From NCBI RefSeq assembly GCF_030867095.1, contig NC_081830.1:33463832-33527831 (forward strand): a DNA stretch of 64,000 bases. The letters run 5' to 3'. Source of the stretch: Alligator mississippiensis (taxonomy: Eukaryota > Chordata > Crocodylia > Alligatoridae). A program made the translations under genes and the position numbers. Shown here in pieces: positions 28,101 through 36,184 of the stretch. The notes below the pieces were generated by a model. The model saw only the letters and a program-made list of their open reading frames with translations, made no database searches and had not been told where the DNA came from. The first letter of the stretch is position 1. Every line of letters starts with the position of its first letter.

Positions 28101-28370
28101 CGGGCCGGACCCCGCGAGCACTGGAGCGGCCACAGCCCAGCGCGAGGGGGAGGGCGCCCCGCGTCGGCCCTTGGCGAGCCCGGGGCCGCAGACGGGTGCA
28201 AACAGCCCCTCGGCTCCCGCACGCGGACACGCGGTCCGGCCCGGCCCGCCCTGCCCAGGGGGCCTCCACCCCGCGGGTGCCGCTGCCCCGGGGCCGCTCT
28301 TACCTCCGTCGGGCGCGGCGGCCGGGGCCCGGGCCAGCGCCAGCAGCAGTGCGAGCAGCGCGGCGCCCAT
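10149..28370 (-). CDS. PTTG1IP: PTTG1IP (PBF), pituitary tumor-transforming 1 interacting protein, seven coding exons
   Basis: The coding exons are 28370-28304, 20707-20655, 15942-15834, 13232-13130, 12998-12933, 11081-11035 and 10195-10149. They sum to 492 nt, or 163 codons plus TAA; mammalian orthologues are about 180 residues. The order is a hydrophobic signal peptide (about residues 1-20), then a small PSI-like cysteine-rich ectodomain (about 24-76) with motifs SCEECLKNVT, CLWC and SARWGVCW. Sequons N-T-S and N-V-T are present. A membrane span (about 80-99) starts after NFEALII and ends in six cysteines, which are likely palmitoylation sites. A basic KKKSKK follows, then a highly charged helical tail (REREKRR, QQEER) and the C-terminus KKYGLF...NPYAKFENN. 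YGLF fits a YXXphi sorting signal, and the NPY tyrosine (about residue 157) matches the Src-target tyrosine of the human protein. In mammals the protein binds securin (PTTG1), helps it enter the nucleus, and alters trafficking of the iodide symporter. Identity rests on family motifs I recognise; function is inferred from the family. Confidence 0.97.
11035..11081 (-). CDS. PTTG1IP: PTTG1IP exon 6
   Basis: A 47-nt exon between acceptor CCCACAG|GAG and donor TACG|GTAAAG. It encodes RAEMKSRHDEIRKKY with split codons at both ends. It is near-identical to the mammalian RAEMKTRHDEIRKKY block. Confidence 0.95.
11438..12465 (-). mobile_element. CR1 LINE 3' half in PTTG1IP intron 5
   Basis: Truncated at the 5' end inside the RT at VVDGSVSTWKG. 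From there to the terminal LAGVI and stop the frame is open for about 310 codons, with FADDTKLW intact. It lies in the intron in the same sense as the gene, so its reading strand is transcribed as part of the pre-mRNA. It belongs to the same young subfamily as the copies at 4.2, 37.8 and 45.3 kb. Confidence 0.95.
12933..12998 (-). CDS. PTTG1IP: PTTG1IP exon 5 (charged helical tail)
   Basis: A 66-nt exon between acceptor TTTCTTTCAG|ACC and donor GAGAG|GTGAGT. It encodes PDKDDERAAREREKRRVQQEE plus two bases of a split arginine codon. The charged heptad-like composition matches the predicted coiled coil and nuclear-targeting tail of the family. Confidence 0.95.
12999..13129 (-). other. PTTG1IP: PTTG1IP intron 4, probable GC-AG intron of 131 bp
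   Basis: The donor reads AAAAA|GCAAGT and the acceptor TTTCTTTCAG. Using GC keeps the frame and reproduces the conserved KPD junction of the family. GC-AG introns are a known minor class of U2 introns, normally with otherwise strong donors such as this GCAAGT. Confidence 0.8.
13130..13232 (-). CDS. PTTG1IP: PTTG1IP exon 4 (membrane span and poly-Cys)
   Basis: A 103-nt exon after acceptor TTTCAG|TG. It encodes VNFEALIIAMSVVGG, the rest of the hydrophobic span, CCCCCC and KKKSK. The exon must end at 13130, before GCAAGT, to join exon 5 in frame. This makes the donor GC rather than GT. The nearest GT lies 4 nt further on and would shift the frame into an early TGA. Confidence 0.93.
13922..14063 (+). 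mobile_element. Short hAT-like element in PTTG1IP intron 3
   Basis: Left end CAGGGGTGTCAAACTC and right end CTTTGATACCACTG resemble hAT terminal repeats. No target duplication could be matched, so the element is old or the ends are approximate. Confidence 0.45.
14191..15062 (-). mobile_element. Older CR1 LINE 3' fragment in PTTG1IP intron 3
   Basis: A 3'-end fragment with the CATAGATTCATAGGTGTAAGG tail and the RT C-terminal region (KCRVLHLGRKN, LVRPQLEYCVQFWAPHF). Only part of the frame remains open (14571-14975). Its sequence differs clearly from the young subfamily, for example QQHTYRLGNSLL in place of VQHTYSLGNDLL. A short similar tail piece may follow at about 15268-15310. Confidence 0.9.
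15834..15942 (-). CDS. PTTG1IP: PTTG1IP exon 3 (cysteine-rich ectodomain)
   Basis: A 109-nt exon with acceptor TACTTGCAG|TGT and donor TGGG|GTAAGT. It encodes 36 codons starting CLWCTSSKKC and ending SARWGVCW, then the first base of a split valine codon. The CLWC and RWGVCW blocks are the strongest family signatures in the ectodomain. Confidence 0.96.
16083..16172 (+). mobile_element. Old CR1 3' tail fragment
   Basis: A diverged version of the CR1 terminal region: TTGGACTAGGTGACTGCTGG, then TCTGTTCCAGCCC and a CTATGA ending. It is only about 90 bp long and lies in PTTG1IP intron 2 on the strand opposite to the gene. Confidence 0.6.
19119..19249 (+). repeat. Foldback-family fragment
   Basis: Contains CCTGACGAAGGGTTTTTGAA, CCCGAAAGCTTGC, TTGGTCTAATAAAAGATATC and ACCTTGTCTGCC in order. 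The same order is seen at 62157-62262, and reversed at 24055-24140. Confidence 0.7.
20655..20707 (-). CDS. PTTG1IP: PTTG1IP exon 2 (first half of PSI-like domain)
   Basis: A 53-nt exon between acceptor CTCAG|CTTG and donor CACC|GTAAGT. With the base carried from exon 1 it gives 18 codons, ACPRYTNTSCEECLKNVT, ending on a codon boundary. It holds both N-glycosylation sequons (NTS and NVT, the latter completed within the exon) and three of the ectodomain cysteines. Confidence 0.95.
20708..28303 (-). other. PTTG1IP: PTTG1IP intron 1 (7.6 kb), non-coding
   Basis: No exon or gene is seen here. It contains foldback-family fragments at about 24055-24140 and 27471-27530, homopolymer runs (A at 21414-21432, T at 26346-26358 and 26797-26815) and G-rich tracts at 21521-21531, 25181-25226 and 27245-27292. 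The remainder is unremarkable. Confidence 0.6.
24055..24140 (-). repeat. Foldback-family fragment
   Basis: The reverse orientation of the repeat at 19119: GCAGACAAGGTTCTTTGGGT then TATCTTTTATTAGACCAACT. A shorter piece with GACAAGGTTCTTTGGGCAAG lies at 27471-27530. Confidence 0.7.
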
Positions 28371-28500
28371 GGCTGCGGGACAGGCCCGGCCCGCTCAGAC
28401 AGCCCGGGTAAGTACGGCCCGGCCCGGCCCCGCCCCCTGCGCCCCGCCCCGCCTGCCCGTCACAGTCACAAGGGCACACGCGCGTCCCCTCTGACGCGCG
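27990..28500 (-). promoter_or_regulatory. PTTG1IP: CpG-island promoter of PTTG1IP
   Basis: A block of very high GC content dense in CpG surrounds exon 1 and contrasts sharply with AT-rich DNA on both sides. Just upstream of the ATG (28428-28453) lie clustered GC boxes of the CCCCGCCCC type, consistent with Sp1-driven, TATA-less housekeeping transcription. The exact start site cannot be read from sequence. Long open frames in this block are a composition effect. Confidence 0.8.
28304..28370 (-). CDS. PTTG1IP: PTTG1IP exon 1 (signal peptide)
   Basis: The exon encodes 22 codons plus one base. The start ATG has G at -3 and G at +4 (GCAGCCATGG). The leucine/alanine-rich stretch (LLALLLALARA) is a typical signal sequence, with cleavage likely after the alanine run near residue 19. 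The donor is GACGGAG|GTAAGAG, so the next codon is split after its first base. Confidence 0.95.
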
Positions 28501-29115
28501 CCCACGCAGACTCACACACCCACACACAGAGTCCCTCTCAGACACACTCAGTTACGTGTACACACACAAAGACAGTCCCTTGGGTGCACACGTGCTTACA
28601 CACACACACAGCCCCCCACACAGAGCCCCTCATATAGCCACATACGCATGCCGTCACACACGTGTGTGCGCACGCCGGGGTGGCCATCACAGAGGACAGC
28701 CCGGTTTTCTGCTGCCCTGTCCTCTGTTGATGCGACACCCGACCCCTTTATGTCCTGTTTTTCTCTTCAAGAAAAAAAGAGGATGTAAAGGCGTCCGCTT
28801 TCGTATCAGTAGAGGGCAAAGGACAACCGGACTGTCCTCTGATGGCCCCCCTAGCACACACACATGCTAACCCTTCCTTATGCATGCACACACACACCCA
28901 CACAGTGACCTCCTGATATACATGCATGCACACACAAAGTGCCTCACACACTCATGTACACACTCTCAGATGCACAAACACACATACACGGTCGCTGGTG
29001 CAGTCACACACATGGACACACACAGTCCCTCTGACACAGTCACACATGCACACACATAAATCTACGCAGTCTCTCTCTCACACATACAGTCCCTCACACA
29101 GTTCCTCTCAAACAC

Positions 29116-29151
<36 letters not shown>

Positions 29152-29515
29152 ATACACATGACATACAGTCATTCTCACAATCACAGATACACACAGTCCT
29201 TTTCTCTCGCACACACAGACTCACTCTCACACAGTCACACACTTGCATGCACACACAGTTCCTCTCTGGCACACACACAGCCCCACACATGCAGTGACTC
29301 ATGCAGTCACACACAGTCCCTCTCTGACACACATGCTAACCCTTCTTCATGCATGCACATGCACCCACACATACACAGTGACCCCCTGACATACATGCAC
29401 GCACACACAAAGTGCCTCACACTCTCACATAGACACTCTCAGATCCCATGCGCACAGGCATCAGCCCCACTCTGACACAGACATGTACCCTCACACACAC
29501 CCTGCACACTCCCTG
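28500..29515 (+). repeat. Degenerate (CA)n-rich tract upstream of PTTG1IP
   Basis: About 1 kb of imperfect ACAC and CACAGT words, with a purer (CA) run at about 29117-29148. It is interrupted by the hairpin element at 28677-28851. A unit of about 116 bp is duplicated: 28858-28972 and 29329-29444 share CATGCTAACCCTTC, ATGCATGCAC, CAAAGTGCCTCACA and CACTCTCAGAT in the same order. Open frames here are caused by the dinucleotide pattern. Confidence 0.85.
28677..28851 (+). mobile_element. 175-bp foldback (hairpin) element in the CA tract by the PTTG1IP promoter
   Basis: The left arm (from GGTGGCCATCACAGAGGACA) and the reverse complement of the right arm (from GGGGGCCATCAGAGGACAGT) align over almost the whole element, meeting near 28766 at CTCTTCAAGAAA. 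About 87 nt per arm pair with a few mismatches and small gaps. This is a MITE-like structure. No protein frame and no clear target duplication are visible in the CA-rich flanks. Confidence 0.75.
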
Positions 29516-29518
29516 TTC

Positions 29519-29676
29519 TGAGATAGGATCCTAGGGAAGTCAGGCTGGAAGGGACCCAGGAGGTCACATCTAGTCCAGTCCCCTGCTCAAGGCAGGATCG
29601 TCCCTGACTAAACCATCCCAGCCCAGCGCCTGTCCAGCCTACTAGCGAGCATTCCCAGGGTGGAGTAGGCTGCCAC
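29519..29676 (-). mobile_element. Old CR1 3' fragment
   Basis: Shows the reverse complement of the CR1 end (GGCTGGAAGGGACCCAGGAGG, CATCTAGTCCAGTCCCCTGC). It lies at the right edge of the CA-rich tract. It is of an older type than the intact-frame copies. Confidence 0.7.
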
Positions 29677-30446
29677 CTTCACAGTGTCAGGCCCAGGGAA
29701 AGGTGGCAGGGGACACTGGAATAGAGGTGTCCTGTGCTATCTGGAAGGTGTCCCTCAGAAACAGCCAGGCTTTTACAGCCTGGCACTTCTGAGCTGGGGA
29801 GCAAGGCGTATCTCCAGCTTTGAACCTAGGAAGAGACCTGCGATGCTGACAGTGTTCCTGGAGAACATGACCTGCGGCAGAGGATGGTGATGGTTGTGGG
29901 TGTGGGCTACACCCCAAAATGCCAGAGAAGTGCTCAGCCCAATTTTGGAAGCTAAAATTCCTCTGTGCCCCCAAACCTTCAGGGACTGGCCATAGAGATC
30001 CAGAAAGCATGACATGTGAGGAAAGCCTGGAACAATTAGGATTATTTCATCACTGATGGGAAAAACTGAGTGGGGATTTGGTATCAGTCTTCAGAGATGA
30101 ACATGAGTATGAAAAAAGGGTGGCAGTCAGGACTCTGGGGCTCTGCTGATCCCCACGTTTCACTGGGGAAGCTCCAGCAGGGCAGGGGGCAGCAGGGTCA
30201 TGAAGAATCTGCTACGGATATGTTGCCATGATATAGCACAGGCCCAGTAAAGAGTGCTGCTCATTACAATACTCTGGAGGTCAGACCACATTAAAAAGGC
30301 AATGGTGCTATTGATTCACGTTCTGTAGGATCTCACTGTCCTGCTCCACAGATCCCTTCCTCTTCCTCACTGTGCCGCTTCCTACAAAGACAGGGCAGTA
30401 CCCTCAAGGCAAGTGGTTGTGGAAAGGGCATTAGATTCCCTCTCAA

Positions 30447-30917
30447 TGGGTGTGTCTCTACATGTTCATTAATATGCGTTTGCAAATGCTCATTAAATTT
30501 TGTACCTCTGGGCACTTTTACATGTGTTGCAGGGGTGACAGGGGTGGGGAACAATGGGGATGCCAGCATTTTCATTAGAGTGGCTCCAAGAGCTGCTCTA
30601 ATTGAAATGCCACAGCATCTCATGTATCAGCATCCCCACGCTTAAGAATGGCAACAGGGCACTTGAACTAAAGCTTGTTCGACAAATCACAGGAGGCTGC
30701 TGGACCACAGTAATTAGACAATTAATCAAGTCTGCTCCGCCGCACTGTAATTACAGCCTCCATGCTTACGTATAGGCACCCTCCATTGTGAAGTACTAAA
30801 AAACAGTTCATTAGCCTATTTTAATGTGCATTAACAAAAACAGGTTTTTTTTAATGATGCTTTAATGTGCATTAAAATAGGCCAATGTGCATTAAAACGC
30901 ATGTGGACACATACCCA
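30447..30917 (+). mobile_element. DNA element with TGGGTGTGTCTCTACATG ends
   Basis: The left end TGGGTGTGTCTCTACATG and the reverse complement of the right end, TGGGTATGTGTCCACATG, form inverted repeats. Inside, TTAATGTGCATTAA words recur in both orientations (about 30820-30895). The ends resemble those of the larger element at 54791. No transposase. Confidence 0.6.
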
Positions 30918-32718
30918 GTGACTCCCAGCCATAGGGCTAATCTCAGCTTCCAGGCCAGAGGGTGAAGGGAGTGTGCTTTTAGGCCTGGAGTCAGGATTTG
31001 CTCAGGCGGTGATCTCATCCTCTGGAAGGAGGAATAAGTTAATTAAGCAGATGGATCAGACAGTCCAGCCCCACCCCCCGCTTCAAGTGTTCTTCAGGGA
31101 GAAGGAAGCAACATCAGAACCAGCAAATGAGCTCAGTTCTCCCAGGCAGAACCTGATGTGGCCCTTGCTGGGCAAAGTTTGGAGCCAGCAGTAAAAAGCC
31201 AGTTTCTCTAGCTTCTATTTGAAGAGCAGACAAGGCAATTTCATCAGTTTGATAGTAATGCTAAGGCTTTGGGGAATCTGGTGCTGCACCAGAAAAGTGA
31301 TCCAGACTGAAATCAGAGCTCTGGAGCGTTATAACTAGGTGTCGAATGGTGGCGCCATAGGTCAAAGGAGCTGTAGCAGGAAGAAGAGCTGGTTAGCGAG
31401 TTCAGAAGAGAATTCTCCGGGGTTCTCATGGGGCAAGGGGGACTGGTTGCATTACCAATGCCTTTTGGCCAATGTCCAGAGCCAATATGGTAGAAGCCAA
31501 GAGGAGCTTGAATTATGATTAAAAATGATCCCAGCTGCTTCAACCTGAGAGTGAAGTTCTAGAAAAAGACCAAGTCTCCTCTTCTGGTTTCTTCTTAACC
31601 ATATCCATCAGAGGAACAGTGCTTTGCACAAGAGAAGAGATGAAGCATAAAGAAACAGTACACCAGACAAACAAGGTACAAATTACAGAGTCTCCATCAG
31701 GCACTGAACTGACAAGATCTGGACTTTGAATTAATAAAAATCATAACCCTCATGGATCTCATGACACCCATAGGGAGGATGTTTATCAAATAGTGAATAG
31801 TTAACTCATTTGTTTACCTCTTTGTCTCTGGACAGTATTCAAAGCCCGCTTCTAGGAAGCCTTGCAGTCTGGATCCAGCCTGTGGGAAGCCCTGTGGTCC
31901 AGATCTGGCTCGTGAGGCCAATGTATTTGGCATCCCTGCTCTAGGCGGATCTGTTCCTTTATTCACTTCACCAGATTCTCCTTGTCATTATCTACATATG
32001 GTGGTAGCCCCTGCTGAGCAGGGTGCTGCATAGCCATGGAAAAAGGATAATCCAAGCCTTGAAAGGCTGACAGTCTGTAGACATAAGCAGCCTGAGAATA
32101 GGGAATGGGATACAGCGTAGGAAGCCCCCTCCCCACCCTGTGTGCTGGGGTGAAGAGGAAATGCGGGACCTTTGAACTAGCTGGGAGTTCAGCCACCCTT
32201 GTGGGGATCATTGACAGCCCCCTTCAGATTGGTTTGCAGTTTCTTTACTCTGCCCTAACCATGGCTGAGGAGCTGACCTGTTGCCTCTTAGCTGCTCTCT
32301 TGCAAAAAAGTAAATTTTCTAGTATAATAAAGAAGTATAGTCTTACTCTCTCACCTTGGGCCAGTCCCTGTCCCCGTTTCATCCCCCCAGCCCCACTCCC
32401 CAACCATTCCACTTCTCAGTGCCTCAGTTCCTTCTTCTCTAGTGAGGGCTAGTAGAAAAAGTTCCCTCCTTCCCTGGCTGCAAGGAGCCCTGATAGATGA
32501 GTGTTTCATAACCCTGCACAGATGAACCTAAAGACTTTTGGAGCTCATCTCCCTGATTCCCCACAGCAGACTGGTGCTAGGCCTGGTGCTGAACCCACCA
32601 CTACTCGGGCTCTGCCAGCACAAGGGGTCCTGCACTCTATGCACAAGGCCTCCTCCCTTCAAGAAAGCTAAGCACAGTGCTGGGGGTGCAGTTCTCCTCT
32701 CCCCTCCCCTCTCTGACA

Positions 32719-33161
32719 CACATCCCAGTAGCGTAGTTCAGACCATTCTCCCTAGGTCCATGGGAGGTCAGAGAATCAAGCTGTAGGGAGATGGGGAAAA
32801 GGGTCAAGTCTTGGGCCAGGGATCCAGCTGCATTCATGATGGAGGTAAATGTTGTGTGGGTTCTAAAGTGCATATTTCCCACTGTGCCACGCTGTTCCCT
32901 ATTTTCTCCTCACTCACTTTAGCTTCTCTTGGCTTCTCCTCTCTCACTCTGAGGAGCATTTCCTTCTTGGCCCAGTCTGCTTCTCTGCAGTTACCTGCAA
33001 TTAAAAAGAAACCCAGTAAGGTGCAGAGCACATAAGATGGACCTGACTGGAGAATCATTGTCACCTTCACTGGAAGTGTGGATGTAGGCCTGCAGACTCT
33101 CCATTGGGGAATCGGCTGGTCACATCAGTAGTGTAGTTCAGACCATTCTCCCTAGGTCCAT
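32719..33161 (+). repeat. Direct repeat of about 41 bp, 400 bp apart
   Basis: 32719-32761 and 33121-33161 both read CACATC..AGTAG.GTAGTTCAG and continue identically through ACCATTCTCCCTAGGTCCAT. The last 29 bases are identical and offset by exactly 400 bp. Origin is unclear. Confidence 0.8.
32834..33070 (-). other. Unassigned open frame with signal-peptide-like start
   Basis: A 78-codon frame beginning MKVTMILQSGPSYVLCTLL and continuing with a hydrophobic run (GFFLIAG), then a charged stretch rich in E and K. A TTTTTAATTGCAG splice-acceptor-like site lies inside it, after the hydrophobic run. It matches no family I know. It may be chance: it lies between the two direct repeats at 32719 and 33121 and no partner exon was found. 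Confidence 0.15.
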
Positions 33162-33283
33162 TGCTCTATGAGCAAAATGAACTGATGCATCCAGATGGGA
33201 TGCAGATATTTATCTGGGTCATTGCAAGCTCTCACCAGTGAGACTGAGGGCTGACTGGGCACAAAGAGTAAATTACTCTACAG

Positions 33284-33591
33284 CAGTGGTTCTCAACATT
33301 TTGAGACACCCCTGAGGAGACTTGAGGAACCCCTCAGACAATGTCTGCTCTTAGTTTTCACTCAGTTATGACTGCAGAAAAATAATAGAACAAGTCTTCT
33401 GTTGCAAAGAACTCAGTCCACAACAGGTCAGAATGTTTTTAACACTATGGATTCCTATTTGAATCTCTGGTTTTATCTCGTGAATCATGTTTGCACACCT
33501 ATGAGTGCTAACATTGTGGGGCACCCTATTGAACCTCGAAAGGATCTCAAGGTATCCCAGGGTGCCATGGCACCCGGGCTGAGAATCACTG
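33284..33591 (+). mobile_element. hAT-type non-autonomous element, 308 bp, perfect 8-bp duplication
   Basis: Begins CAGTGGTTCTCAACATTTTG and ends GCTGAGAATCACTG, which are classic hAT terminal inverted repeats. It is flanked on both sides by CTCTACAG (33276-33283 and 33592-33599). There is no transposase frame inside. Confidence 0.9.
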
Positions 33592-34544
33592 CTCTACAGT
33601 TGTGCTACTGTAGTGGCATGATACTGTAGAGGCATGCTGTAGCAAGTTTTGCTGCTCTAGACAGTGCTACAAATAAAACTTCCCTAAGTGTCCCAGGAGC
33701 TCCTCTTCTGTTTCCCAGAGATCACAGCATTCATGCATTTCTCCCATGAGGCCAAGCCAGAGCTCTTTGCCCAGTGCTCTGTGTTACCATGTGTGGATGA
33801 ATTTCCTGTGCTGGTATCCTGCTGCCTGATATCCTGCAGCTGTTGCAGAGAGAAACCCCCCTTTCCCAAAGAGACCTCTACTTGACTAAGGGCCTTGATG
33901 GGGATCAGTGTTGTTCTCCTCAGCCAGCAGGAAGTAACTCATGACCTGGAGAGCCTTTAAGGGTCAAAGAGGTTACAGAGCATTGGCTGGCAGTAGATCC
34001 TCAGACATGCATCACTTGGAGTAGGATCTTTTTTCTTTGGGCCAATACAACATTCATGATACTTTTCTTCAGGAATCAGTCTAAGCTGGGCTGGGGGGTG
34101 TATCACCAAAGAGCTGGTTTCATACACGGCATGATCTAACCAAAGAAGTTATGGTAAGATTCACCAAGTTATAGTAAGAATTACTATAACTTCCCACCTG
34201 GTCTGCCACATCTTACAGCACCACAGCCAAACCAGCAGCACCTGAGATAGTATCTTACTGTCGACTCAAAAAGCCACTTATAGGGCAGAGAAGGAAAGGA
34301 CAGTGGCTTAGTTATGGTCAACAGGCTGAGCAATATTTGCACAAAATTAGTTGCACCACAGATGGAGCAGAATGTGGTAGAACTAGCACTAGCCACAGCT
34401 GGAATCATAACTCATACGTAATCAGCTGGTTAAAGATCAAACAAATCACTGGCAGAGTTAGTCATTCCAGCTGTGGGCAAAATTGCTGCAGGATTGCACT
34501 CATATGAATAGGAAGCTGGGCACACGCTATTGGAATATCTAGGC

Positions 34545-34833
34545 CAGGAATTCTCAACCAGGGCACTGGAGCACCCTAGGGTACCACCAGATCCTTTGAA
34601 TGATGTCGGGAGGCGTTAGGAGATAAGCAGATAAACTAAGCAGATAAGCACAGGTTCAGGCTTGTCCTTGCCTGAATGATCCCCCATCCTTACTGTTAGG
34701 CCTCTCTGCAAAGAATTAAATATTGCAATATATACATTAGTTTTTGACATTGGGAGCTACTCAGTTCACAAAAGTTATGGTGCTTTGAGTCCAGCGAGGG
34801 GTGCCTCAAGTCCAGAAAGATTGAGAACCACTG
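34545..34833 (+). mobile_element. hAT-type non-autonomous element, 289 bp, perfect 8-bp duplication
   Basis: Begins CAGGAATTCTCAACCAGGGC and ends GATTGAGAACCACTG. It is flanked by ATCTAGGC at 34537-34544 and 34834-34841. It is the same superfamily as the copy at 33284 but with a different interior. Confidence 0.9.
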
Positions 34834-35713
34834 ATCTAGGCTGACAAACACTTGACACTCACCCTTGTGCAGACCATTATTATTACTGCAACTACATTCA
34901 GAGGTTAAAGGAATGAGCAAGAGGGTCAAGTTGTAGAAAGGTGGGGGATAGAGAGAGAGAGGAAAGAAAGGAGAAATGAAGAGGAAACATCAGATTAGCC
35001 ACATACTGGAAAGTTTCTCCCAGGGCCACCACCTTGTGGAAAAAGTGGAAGGCTGTATTTAGAAGTGCCGCACTACCTGTGCTGAGATGGTTGGTGGAAA
35101 AAACTGAATGTTTTCAGTAAAATTAGGTATGATAGTGAAGATGGGAATTTCTCTTGTGAGCCCTGGCAAATGCACTGCACTCCTTGAAAGGCTCCAAAGC
35201 AGCCCCCAGACAGGTCTGTGCTACATTGGCCCCTTTGTGGCCCATCACATGAAACAGGTAGACTGGGGGTTTACTCCCCTCAGGCTGGACTGCAGGATAA
35301 TGATTCTGGGTTTGGAGGGTGATTTCAGACCAAAGTGGAGCGTGGGGCTTCCCTACAACCCCCATCTCTAGAATGCATCACAAGAACAGCCTGCCATGAC
35401 ATAAACAATAATTCAGTGTCTAACACGATGAAGCTCCAGAGTACATTAGGAAGGTGGTGGGGTGCCTATAAACCCGTGGATCAGTTCTACAGCTTTCAGT
35501 CTTATGGCTAAAAAATTCCTTCTTGACCTCTGCAATCATCAGTGAAATCCTTGAAGCACGAGTTTAAGATGGACCTTTTCTTTCACCAAGAGCAGCTGCC
35601 GTTGGTACTCTCCCTGTTGTCAGCTTTCACCATTTTATTCACAACTCTAGAGATTTCAGAGTTGTTCTTTTGGTCCTGTCTGATGAAATGTGGAAAAGGG
35701 CCCACCTGCAGCT

Positions 35714-35866
35714 CAGTGATTCTCAACCAAGTTGCCATGCCATTTGGACCTGGTGTGGTCTTTCTGAGATCTTTGCAACAGAAGAATCGTTCTGTTACTT
35801 TTTCTGTAGCCAAGAAATGAGTGAAAGCTCAGAGCAGGCATTTTCCACAAGGTTTGAGAACCGCTG
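35714..35866 (+). mobile_element. Short hAT-like element
   Basis: Starts CAGTGATTCTCAACC and ends GGTTTGAGAACCGCTG. No exact 8-bp duplication is visible. It contains no coding potential. Confidence 0.65.
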
Positions 35867-36038
35867 CTGTAATGTTTCCCCCATTTAAAATGGGTGCCAT
35901 CACCAGTCTGCAAGGCTTAGGCCAGGAAGGCAGTTGCCAGTTCTCTGTTGTCCAGCTGCACTGGGACAACAAACTTGCTTTAAAATTTCACTATTTTCAG
36001 TGACACTGAAGCCATGCTCAGATGGCTTCAATACTACT

Positions 36039-36184
36039 GGCAGAAGGCAAGGTAGATTTGTACCTTCTAGGCGAACTAAATAAGAGATATAAAAGCTTTC
36101 ATGAGTATTAGCTTGCTCCATCAGATGCTGAGCATCTCTGGTTTAGTTTGTCTAGAAGATGCAAATCTGCCCTGCCTTCTGCCT
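36039..36184 (+). mobile_element. 146-bp foldback element
   Basis: GGCAGAAGGCAAGGTAGATT at the left is matched by the reverse complement of the right end (GGCAGAAGGCAGGGCAGATT). Pairing continues through CTTCTAGRCRAACTAAA, about 50 nt per arm. The centre contains AAAGCTTTCATGAGTATTAG, recalling the AAGCTT-containing centres of the other foldback repeats in the window. Confidence 0.7.

Larger units (their letters stand above)
29677..33283. other. Intergenic, mostly unassigned
   Basis: No host exon is recognised. It holds the DNA element at 30447-30917, the direct repeats at 32719 and 33121 and the short open frame between them. A stretch near 31830-31945 with GGCATCCCTGCTCTAGG resembles a worn hAT end. 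Confidence 0.45.

Noticed and set aside
27816-28637. Several long overlapping frames (up to 273 codons) across the CpG island on both strands
   Set aside because: High GC content removes stops. The minus frame beyond 28304 is cut by the exon 1 donor, and the plus frames run into CA repeats.
28556-29475. Frames of 100-120 codons rich in His, Thr and Ser
   Set aside because: They are translations of the CA dinucleotide tract.
33121-33161. The 41-bp direct repeat as a pair of LTRs
   Set aside because: The repeats are far too short, lack TG...CA ends, and the DNA between them shows no retroelement sequence.
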